Assembly: GCA_020310875.1 (NCBI GenBank)
Contig: CM035423.1
Coordinates: 124,644,664-124,708,663 of the forward strand
Source of the DNA: Ceratopteris richardii
Lineage: Eukaryota; Streptophyta; Polypodiopsida; Polypodiales; Pteridaceae
Reading direction: 5' to 3'
Length of the DNA stretch: 64,000 bases
The notes beneath the pieces are model-generated. The model did no database searches. It was given only the letters and a program-made list of their open reading frames with translations, and had not been told where the DNA came from. Below are positions 45,116 to 53,332 of this stretch, piece after piece. The first letter of the stretch is position 1. Every line of letters begins with the position of its first letter. The position numbers and the translations under genes were made by a program.

Positions 45116-47842
45116 ATGGGTGACGGCTTTCCCTCAATGATCGAGAAGCTTGATCGACACAACTACGCGGCTTGGCAAATCAGAATGGAGGCCTACTTGC
45201 AAGGTAGAAATCTTTATGGAATTGTAGCAGGTGATGAAGCTATGCCTATTCCAAGATCCAAAGGAGGACCTACACAAGAGGAGACAGATAAGCTCACACT
45301 TTGGTGCGCAAGGGATGCTCAAGCAAGGTCGTACATACTAAACTCTATCTCTGACTTTCTATTACCACATATTAGAGGATGCAAGACATCTCAAGAGACT
45401 TGGGATGCCCTGGAGACTTTCTTTTCTGCTAGTACCAAAGCAAGAAAGAATCATCTTTGGAACGAGTTCAACCAAATGAAGAAGACACCTAAACAAACCA
45501 TCACAGAGTTTGTTACCAAGGTCAAAGAAGTTGCGGATCAGTTAGCATCCATTGGAGAACTGATTGAAGAAGAGGTCATCATGAGGCAAATTCTCAACGG
45601 CATTCGAAGTGATAAGCAATGGCAATCCTTCACGACGGCCTATGATCTCATCATGGATGTGCAGACTCCAGACTTCAACATCTTTCTTGGACAACTCTTC
45701 AATCAAGAAGCCAACAATAGCATAAAGGAAGGTAACTCTTATCATGGTAATTCAACGAGTGCTCTATATGCAGATAAGAAGGATAAGAAGCAGAAAGGCA
45801 AGAAGAAGGAAGAAGATGAAGAAGAGACTTCCCAAGCCAACTTCGCAAGCAAGAGCAAGTGGAAAGGGAAGAAGAAAGGACCAAAGCAAGACAAAGCCAA
45901 AGGTCTGAATGTTCAACCTTGTGCCATATGCGATAAGACCAACCACACCACTCAGAATTGCTGGTTCAATGGGAAGACCCAGAAAGGAAGTGGAAGAGGT
46001 GGATATGGCGGCAATAGAGGCACAGGTGGACACAACTTCAACAACAACAATAGAAGCTATAATAGAAGGGACTACAACAATTATTCAGAAGATCAACCAC
46101 ATGAAGACTCATTACTTCTTATGAACCTAAGCCACAAAGAAGGTAAAGAAGATGATCATTTATTCTACATAGATTCAGGATGCTCGAATCATGTTGCAGG
46201 CAACATTGCTCTTCTATCTGACTTGGAAAGTCCAAAGCATAGACATGAAGTGCAAACAGGGGATGACACGAAGCACAATGTGGAGAAGATTGGTAATGTC
46301 AAAGCTTCCAATGGCAGGACAAACATTCTGAGTAAGGTTCTCTATGTACCCACTATCACTAAAAACCTAATAAGTGTAGGTCAAATAGTTGAAAAAGGCT
46401 TGCAAGTTAGGTTCACCCAACATGGAGCTTTTGTGGAAGATCCATGTCAAGGCTTCAAGAAGATAGCCCGAGGTGAGAAGCATGGTAGGCTCTTTACTTT
46501 TGAAGTAGGAGATACCAAGAACATAGCTCTATTCAACTTTGGGTCTCAAACCCTAAGTGAGCTTGAAGTGTGGCATAAGAGACTTGCTCATGTGAATGAA
46601 AGAACCTTGAAGGATATATGCAGGGATCAAAGTGTTCTAGGACTACCGAACATATCAAAGCAACACATGATCAATAGGTGTGATGCATGTCAGATTGGGA
46701 AGGCACAAAGACAACCATTCAACCACAAAGGCTACATCCACAACAACTTATTGGACTTAGTACATACAGATGTATGGGGACCAAGTCAAGAACCTTCATT
46801 GGCAGGATCAAGGTACTATGTCTCATTTATTGACGACCATAGTAGGTGGACTGTTCTATACTTTATCAAGAGTAAGAATGAAGTGTTTGATTGCTTCAAG
46901 AAGTATCTTGCGCATGTGGAGAATCATACAGGTAGATCACTAAAAAAGCTCAGATCTGATGGAGGGGGAGAATACTTCTCCAAAGATTTTGATGAGTTCT
47001 TGCAGGATAAAGGTATCAAAAGGGAAGTGACTACCAGGTACTCTCCTCAACTAAATGGAATTGCAGAGAGGAGAAACAAGACATTGGTTGGATCAGCCCG
47101 AACAATGCTTGAAGAGAAGAAGTTGCCACATTATCTATGGGCAGAAGCTATTTCAACTGCAGTGTACCTTGTGAATCGACTACCATCCAAATCACTTCAA
47201 GGTATGACTCCTTATGAAGCATGGCATGGAAGAAAACCTAGTCTTGGACATTGCAAGGTTTTTGGTTGTTTAGCTTATGTTCATGTACCATCACAAATAA
47301 GAGGTAAGCTAGATGAAAGGGCAACAAAGGCAGTGTTTATTGGGTATGATTCAACTCAGATGGGTTACAGGTTCTTCAATCCTTCAACCAAGCAATTCAC
47401 TACAAGTAGAGATGTTGTGTTTGAAGAACACAGGTCTTGGTATGATGAAGACAAACAAAAGGTAACACTACCATATGATCTTGATTCTGACTCTCATCAA
47501 TTAGGAAGGAAGCATGATACACAGATCCAGGATCCAAGAAGTGATACAGACGATGACCAAGATGAAAGAGAAAGGGATTACAAGCTATGGAAGTCAAGAG
47601 GCAAAGCAAAGATGCAAGAGGTTGGAGAATGCTCCAAACAAGCACCTAGAAGATCAGCAAGAGAGAAGAAACAACCAGAAAGGTATGGATATGATTCCAC
47701 ATTTGTTACAAAGCATTCAATCTACTTGGCAAAAGACTCTATTTCAGAGGAACCCTCAACCTATGAAGAGGCAAAGGGAAACCCTAATTGGGAAAAGGCC
47801 ATGAACGAAGAGATAGATGCATTGAAGGAAATGGACACTTAG
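45116..47842 (+). pseudogene. Copia-4 gag, protease, integrase and RT start (908 residues)
   Basis: The ATG at 45116 is ten bases after the PBS. Domains in order are: gag capsid (1-200), Lys-rich linker, CCHC knuckle CAICDKTNHTTQNC (about 270), Gly/Asn/Arg-rich segment, protease FYIDSGCSNHVAG (about 350), pre-integrase with LAHVNERTL and CDACQIGKAQ, integrase core with HTDVWGP, SDGGGEY and NGIAERRNKTL, then the linker and RT start. It ends at TAG (47840) where Copia-1 has the Trp of TWDLVP, a TGG-to-TAG change. The rest is uninterrupted, so this could be a recent loss. Confidence 0.93.
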
Positions 47843-47845
47843 GAT

Positions 47846-48276
47846 TTGGTTCCAATGTCACCGAATCAAAAGGTAATTGGTTGCCGATGGGTATATAAAG
47901 TTAAAAGAAATTCAGATGGATCAGTTTGCAGGTACAAGGCAAGATTAGTTGCCAAAGGATGCTCACAAACTCATGGTATAGACTATGAGGAAACATTCTC
48001 ACCAGTTGCAAAGATGACTACAATCAGGACATTGATAAGTGTAGCTTCTGCAAGGAATTGGAGACTCCTCCAACTTGATGTGAAAAATGCATTCTTAAAT
48101 GGTTGGATAAGTGAAGAGGTATACATGTCACAACCACCAGGTTTTGAAAACCCTAATCATCCATCTTATGTTTGCAGACTTAAGAAAGCATTGTATGGAT
48201 TGAAACAAGCTCCAAGAGCTTGGAATTACAGGTTGGTTACATATCTTCAAGACCAAGGGTTCAAAGCTAGCAGCTC
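47846..48276 (+). pseudogene. Copia-4 reverse transcriptase (truncated by Gypsy-1)
   Basis: In the same frame after the stop: [59 protein letters not shown] and [13 protein letters not shown]. It ends at FKASS just before the catalytic YVDD box because Gypsy-1 inserted there. Residues that follow (SL, stop) belong to the Gypsy-1 LTR. Confidence 0.93.
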
Positions 48277-48278
48277 TC

Positions 48279-48847
48279 TGTAGCTCAGTGATGAGTAACA
48301 CCTCCTTTAATGTCAATCCGGGAAGACGTGAGGATGGTATGAAGACCTCGAGCAAGTGGCGGCACAAGTGCGTGAGTGAGAAGCATACAAGCATGCACAC
48401 ACATACACACACGCGCGCACACACGGCAAGACAAAGAGAGAGAATCAATGGAGTGCTTTAGATTACTTTCACAAGCTCTTACAAGTTCGTTTCAATTACA
48501 ATCTAACCTCAAAAATGAGCTCTCTAGCTCTTTTTATAGTTTTTGACTAGCTTTTGGCCCTGTCCAGACCTAGTGTCCGGCCTAGTTAAAAATTAGGTTC
48601 CAGGGCTTATTTGAGGGCTCAAACGGAGTCTAAAAATTATGAAATTTGGTACGATGGTACTTCTAATACTCCTCAAGCTCGAGGACTCCTCGGCTTGCAC
48701 AAAATGGAGTCTAATCTACCAAAAACGGGATTTACAATGTTTGTGTAGTGATTAAAATCACTTGGGTTGTACATAATCTATGGGAAAAAATGATCTGGCC
48801 TTGTTGCCGTATTGTGCATGACTCCTTTGTTGCTTTGTATGCCAACA
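48279..48847 (-). repeat. Gypsy-1 3' LTR
   Basis: TGTTGGCATAC at 48847 to CTGAGCTACA at 48279, 569 bp. A TATA box (ACTATAAAAAGA) lies at 48529-48540. It aligns with the Gypsy-7 LTR fragment. Confidence 0.88.
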
Positions 48848-48860
48848 CTTCCCCCCTTCC
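48848..48860 (-). other. Gypsy-1 polypurine tract
   Basis: GGAAGGGGGGAAG on the minus strand abuts the LTR. The G of the ORF2 TAG stop is its first base. Confidence 0.88.
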
Positions 48861-51800
48861 TAGCGTCTGTCGCCCCTGACAGACCTTTGTTCGCGCGGGT
48901 GGTCGATGTAATATTGGATGACATTGGTGGCCAGTTCATGTTCTCCTATCCTTAAGCCTCTTGCTAGATCGGCTTCCAATGCCTCCCAATTTATTGCACC
49001 GGGGGTTTCTGGTTGCGGGGTGGTGTAGTACTCTGAATACATTGCTTGTTCACAAGCAAACAGTTGAAGCAGATGTGTCGGCTTTGGTGCGAAAATCTCC
49101 GAGTGGTACTCCCAGAAACCTGATCTGAACATTTCTTCGAAGGTCTGTTTGTAGCAGGCGGGGAGGTACTTGATGCGTGCATGCCAAGCGTAAGCCACAC
49201 GGATACTGGGGGTGATGCTCATGTCATACACCAAGTCGTAATTTCCATTGCTAAACCCCGGAAGACGTACCTGTGGTGCGGCTGCATTTCTAAAGGTCTT
49301 CAGCACTACTTGCATCATATCTAAGATTTTAAGCATCATTTGCGCTGCTACATCTGGCATGGGCTTCAAGCGCGGCATCCAGTGGCGAATGGTTCCCATC
49401 ATATATGCTACCGATGGTGGTCCTTGTGGTGGCGCGATGTACGGGTAGTTCAGCCATTCCTTGCATTGCGCATTGTTCTGTACCTTGATATTAAATGCCT
49501 TCCACGACCTACGGCGGGGGACTGGACCGTAGCATGGGTTGTACAGCAGGTGTAGCGGCGCGTTGTTCCATGTGCGTAGCATTTCTGGATAAGTCTCTAA
49601 AAGTTTCTGCCGCCATGTTGGTTGACGAATCTTGCCTTTTCGCACCTCTGGAGGAAGATCTTCGGGTTGAAATTGGGTCGCAAAAGTAGGAATCTGACCC
49701 GTGACTCTTTGTATTTCTGCATTATAATCAGCCAAGATAATATAATATGGCCTGTACTGGAGTTCCGATGAGAGAATCAGGCGTCTCGATGACAAGTTCT
49801 TGAAGTAATCTGATTGTAAAACAGTCTCCTCTATGACCCTCATAGCCTGATTTTGCACTACAGTGTGCTCTTCATGCGAGGTCCCTATTTCCTCCACTTG
49901 TCGTAACCATGGCGGCCGTGGTGCCTCGAACGTGTCCTGCCCTTCTTCTGTTTGTTGGCCTCCTGGGAATGGTTGCGGATCATATTCTTCATCGAACGTT
50001 TGTTCCACAGGAATTTGCACAACTTCTTCGTCCGTGGGAGCCTCCGGAGGGGAAGATGGCCTCTCATATTGTAGTAGGCGTGTTTGCAATTCAGTTACCT
50101 GTTGCTGGAGGTCTTTTATGGCCTCTGCGTCGGAGGGAAGCGAAGCTGCAGAGGGGGTGGTTGGAGGGGCAGCTGTTGGGCCTTGTTGGTGTTCCTGCTT
50201 CAGTTGTCCTAGCTCCTCCGATAGCTTATCATGTGCTTCGAGTAGCATGGCATAATCTTCCAATATAATCTTGATATTATCGGGGGTCACTGCTTGAAAC
50301 TTGGATGGGCTGATGGGTGCCCCCGGTGTGCTCTCAATAGCTGCCTCCAGGTTCTCTTGATTTTGTATTTGCAGACGTCTGTTCTCTTCCTGAGCAGCCG
50401 CAAGATGGCGTTTAAGTAGCGCCATATTTCGCTGAAGTTTTGAGTTGCGTTCCAGTTGTGTCCGTAGGTGACTTTCTACCACCTGCACTGCTTCCTGATC
50501 TACGTTCTGTAGCTGTACTTCCAATATATTATGGGCGTCTTGGAGGGTTTGGAACTGTGTGTGGAGGCGAGCATTCTCCTCTTCTAGTACCGCAAGGCGG
50601 AGCTGTAGTGTCGCTGAGTGCTCTTGCAGGCGTGCGTTTTGTTGCTGGAGCTGAATGTAATCTGTTCTTAAATTTGATATACAAGCCAACATGGTGTCCA
50701 ATGCATTACCTATAGATGAGTGGGGGGTGTTTACTGTGGAAGATGCATGGGAAGGGAATTGGGGAAGGGAGACAGTGGATGATGTGTCTACGAAAGTTGT
50801 GTGTGTGGGTGAAATTGGTGGAGGGGGAATGGGAGGAGGTGAAACCGTGGGTGGAGGTGCCGTGGGTGGTGAAATGTCCATACCTTCAGGAGTCGGTGTT
50901 AGTGTGGGGCCTGCCATATACATTGGTATGGTAGGTGGTGTGTGTGTGGAAGTGGTGAATAGATGTGACGTGGGGTGGGGAGCTGAAAAGACAGGGAATG
51001 GTTGAGGGCCTGGTTGAAAAGCCCTAGCAAAGATGTCCTGGAGGGATTGTAGAAATGGAGAGAGGGATATCGGGGGTTGGGGTCGTAAATTTGAGGAGGG
51101 CTGAAAGGGTTGCGTGGTAGCAGGGAAGCCCATGAATGTGGATCTAGGGTCAGGATGACCCGTGGCTGAGGGCGTTGGGGATGGTTGCCCTAGGGCAGGG
51201 TCTAGGAGGGGTTCGGCGGATTGTGTAGTGTTGGGGTTGTCTTCGAAGATAGGATTATCAGTGGTAGAGAATAGGGTGGCACTGGAGATCGGAGTACGGA
51301 AGATGAAGGTGGGGTCGGTGGGTTGAGTAGTCGATGTGGTTTCTACTGTTTCTCTTCTAGGAGGTGATGGTGGGGGAGTAGGTGGTAGTGGTTCGGTGGA
51401 CTCCTCATGGGTGGCTGGGTGCTGTTGGCTAGCTGTCTGGGAGGTTGTTCTGATAGTTTCAGGTGTAGTAGTCGGCTCTTCTGCAACTGTAACGGGAATT
51501 TGTATATTTTTACCTGAGCGAGGTCGTGTCTGGAACCTTCGTGGGTCATATTGAACTGAAGGCCTCTGAATGGCAGTGCGCACAGCTTCTACAACTCCAT
51601 ATGTTTCTGCCATCAATAAGAGACCTTCCCTGTACTCTGAGTCAACTCCCGCTTCTTCCAACAACTGAGTCATAAGTACTCTGCTGCTCTGTTCAGTGAG
51701 TAATTGCTGCGATCGTACTCTTTCCATAATCTGATACAGCCTTCGGAGTTCGGCTGTATATGCTGGGGCTTCAGTGGTCTCTTCTTCATACGCTTCTTCT

Positions 51801-53191
51801 TCTTCCGGATGTCCGTGTTGTTGACTTTCCTGAGTGTCACTCCAATGGACATGTCTACCGTCTGTAGACTTTCTTCTTCTTCGTGAGGATGTGCCCTGCT
51901 CCTCTGCCTCTGAATAAAACTCTACATCAGAGAATTGTGTGCTTTGTAGGAATGCTTCGAAATCCTGGGGGTCCAGTCCTTCCGCCTCTCCAGTGGCAGC
52001 AAACTCGAATTCAGGTGTAACCGGAGGAGCCGATGGGGTGGGTTGTGTCGTAGTGTCAGATTCCGACCTGGGTATCCTAATGGTAAAAGGAGGTACAGTG
52101 CCCTCTCTTAATGGTGATGCTTCAGGAGTAGTCAGGACTTCCCTTGCCTGGACACACGGAATCGCGCCCCTCATGCGCTTGGACTGATGTGTGGATGTCT
52201 TGAGCCTTTTAAACATTTGTAATTGTGCCCAAGTTAAGGCACGCTCAATGGGGACATCATATGCCAAGCATCGGTAAATGATGCGTGTGAGTGCACAGCA
52301 TCCGTTCACCACTAATTTCCTAGAAGCCCGTTTGTTCGCTTCATACAACTGATCTATAATCCACACTGGTAGCTTAATAGGTAGCGCACCTGCCTCCGCC
52401 AAGTAGAGAGCAAACCAGATCTTCTTGTGTGGTTGCGTGAATTGGTCTTGACCGGGGAAGGCGAAATGTTGCATGCACATGCGGAGAGGGATGGACACAT
52501 TTGGGGTGAGGGCTGCCATGTCTTTCAGCTTCACTACTTTCCTGTCCTTCATGTTGTTGGGAACGAGAGCATCCTTTTCTGAGGGTACATGCGTGCCATG
52601 CATATTTAAAGCGTCGCTTACCAACTCCACAGTAAGTTCAAACCTCTTCAACTCGTTGTTGCCCAGCAATGAGGGGAGAACAAATGATCCGGGTTGGTCC
52701 TTATCTTCATTAGCTTGTAATGTGGAGACCAAATAGTAACATCGGAGGAGATCGGGTTTAGGTAGTGGGGCTTCAAAATATTCCGCCAATCCTGCTCGTT
52801 GCCATATGATCTGTAGATCTTCTGTGTTTTGTAAAGTCTCGAACTCCTTGGAGAAAAATTGGAATCGCACCCATGATCTGTCATACTCGCATTTAGACTC
52901 CCAGATATACTTGGCCTCACCTAATGGACCGGGCATGCCATTGAACCAATGAGAATTCGCATGAACTCTTTCCGTGATTCCTGTAGGTGGATCTGGCACC
53001 GGGAGTTGCTGGAGGTGTTGCATCTCCACTGGTCGTTCAGTCGGGGGCACATCCACGGGTAGGCTATCCACATCAATTCCTGCAGTAAGTATCCCTACTT
53101 GTGAGCCCGAACCTGTCGCTTCTGCCATTTTTCTTCTTGCTTTCTGATTCTGTGAGAATATAGAATCATGTGTTAACATCGTAATGGACAA
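48860..53191 (-). CDS. Gypsy-1 ORF2, uncharacterised 1443-residue protein
   Basis: A long intact ORF in the env position. The likely start is the ATG at 53128 (residue 22, MAEATGSGSQ), since a splice-acceptor-like site lies at 53150. An N-terminal domain (about 23-370; WFNGMPGPLGEA, MCMQHFAFPGQDQF, LYEANKRASRKLVVNGCCAL) is shared with Gypsy-2, -3 and -4. Residues 370-830 are rich in Pro, Thr and acidic groups. Coiled coils lie at about 835-950 and 970-1050. A C-terminal domain (about 1120-1443; SELQYRPYY, NPCYGPVPRRRSWKAFNIKVQNN, YKQTFEEMFRSGFWEYHSE) is shared with Gypsy-7. I see no signal peptide or membrane span, so an envelope role is unlikely. Function unknown; a structural or host-interaction role is speculation. 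Confidence 0.9.
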   Translation of the reverse strand: MSITMLTHDSIFSQNQKARRKMAEATGSGSQVGILTAGIDVDSLPVDVPPTERPVEMQHLQQLPVPDPPTGITERVHANSHWFNGMPGPLGEAKYIWESKCEYDRSWVRFQFFSKEFETLQNTEDLQIIWQRAGLAEYFEAPLPKPDLLRCYYLVSTLQANEDKDQPGSFVLPSLLGNNELKRFELTVELVSDALNMHGTHVPSEKDALVPNNMKDRKVVKLKDMAALTPNVSIPLRMCMQHFAFPGQDQFTQPHKKIWFALYLAEAGALPIKLPVWIIDQLYEANKRASRKLVVNGCCALTRIIYRCLAYDVPIERALTWAQLQMFKRLKTSTHQSKRMRGAIPCVQAREVLTTPEASPLREGTVPPFTIRIPRSESDTTTQPTPSAPPVTPEFEFAATGEAEGLDPQDFEAFLQSTQFSDVEFYSEAEEQGTSSRRRRKSTDGRHVHWSDTQESQQHGHPEEEEAYEEETTEAPAYTAELRRLYQIMERVRSQQLLTEQSSRVLMTQLLEEAGVDSEYREGLLLMAETYGVVEAVRTAIQRPSVQYDPRRFQTRPRSGKNIQIPVTVAEEPTTTPETIRTTSQTASQQHPATHEESTEPLPPTPPPSPPRRETVETTSTTQPTDPTFIFRTPISSATLFSTTDNPIFEDNPNTTQSAEPLLDPALGQPSPTPSATGHPDPRSTFMGFPATTQPFQPSSNLRPQPPISLSPFLQSLQDIFARAFQPGPQPFPVFSAPHPTSHLFTTSTHTPPTIPMYMAGPTLTPTPEGMDISPPTAPPPTVSPPPIPPPPISPTHTTFVDTSSTVSLPQFPSHASSTVNTPHSSIGNALDTMLACISNLRTDYIQLQQQNARLQEHSATLQLRLAVLEEENARLHTQFQTLQDAHNILEVQLQNVDQEAVQVVESHLRTQLERNSKLQRNMALLKRHLAAAQEENRRLQIQNQENLEAAIESTPGAPISPSKFQAVTPDNIKIILEDYAMLLEAHDKLSEELGQLKQEHQQGPTAAPPTTPSAASLPSDAEAIKDLQQQVTELQTRLLQYERPSSPPEAPTDEEVVQIPVEQTFDEEYDPQPFPGGQQTEEGQDTFEAPRPPWLRQVEEIGTSHEEHTVVQNQAMRVIEETVLQSDYFKNLSSRRLILSSELQYRPYYIILADYNAEIQRVTGQIPTFATQFQPEDLPPEVRKGKIRQPTWRQKLLETYPEMLRTWNNAPLHLLYNPCYGPVPRRRSWKAFNIKVQNNAQCKEWLNYPYIAPPQGPPSVAYMMGTIRHWMPRLKPMPDVAAQMMLKILDMMQVVLKTFRNAAAPQVRLPGFSNGNYDLVYDMSITPSIRVAYAWHARIKYLPACYKQTFEEMFRSGFWEYHSEIFAPKPTHLLQLFACEQAMYSEYYTTPQPETPGAINWEALEADLARGLRIGEHELATNVIQYYIDHPREQRSVRGDRR
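53150..53178 (-). promoter_or_regulatory. Putative 3' splice site before Gypsy-1 ORF2
   Basis: On the minus strand GTTAACA (branch-like), then TTCTATATTCTCACAG, ends at 53150, 22 bases before ATG 53128. It parallels the CAG just before Gypsy-2 ORF2. Inference only. Confidence 0.4.
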
Positions 53192-53332
53192 AATAAATCC
53201 GTTGTTGTCCCCGTTACAACATTAACATGAGGTAGATGGTGAGTTAGTGGTTAGTAAGTGCACGAAGACAGTGAGTGTAGTTAACGTTTGTGTATTCCTA
53301 GGAGACTAATGCCGTTAGTAAGTGGGGTGAAT

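Larger units (their letters stand above)
44015..48276 (+). mobile_element. Copia-4, Ty1/Copia element interrupted by Gypsy-1
   Basis: This has 5' LTR, Met-tRNA PBS and gag-pol on the plus strand up to the RT. It stops at 48276 within the RT where the Gypsy-1 LTR begins. The rest should lie to the right of the window. It is the same family as Copia-1, but much less damaged. Confidence 0.95.

Noticed and set aside
49863..51005. Plus-strand open frames opposite ORF2 (for example 49863-50255, 50691-51005)
   Set aside because: They are shadows of the compositionally biased minus-strand ORF2, with no recognisable domain.
48860..53191. Retroviral envelope gene
   Set aside because: The position fits, but no signal peptide, fusion-peptide-like or membrane-anchor stretch is visible.
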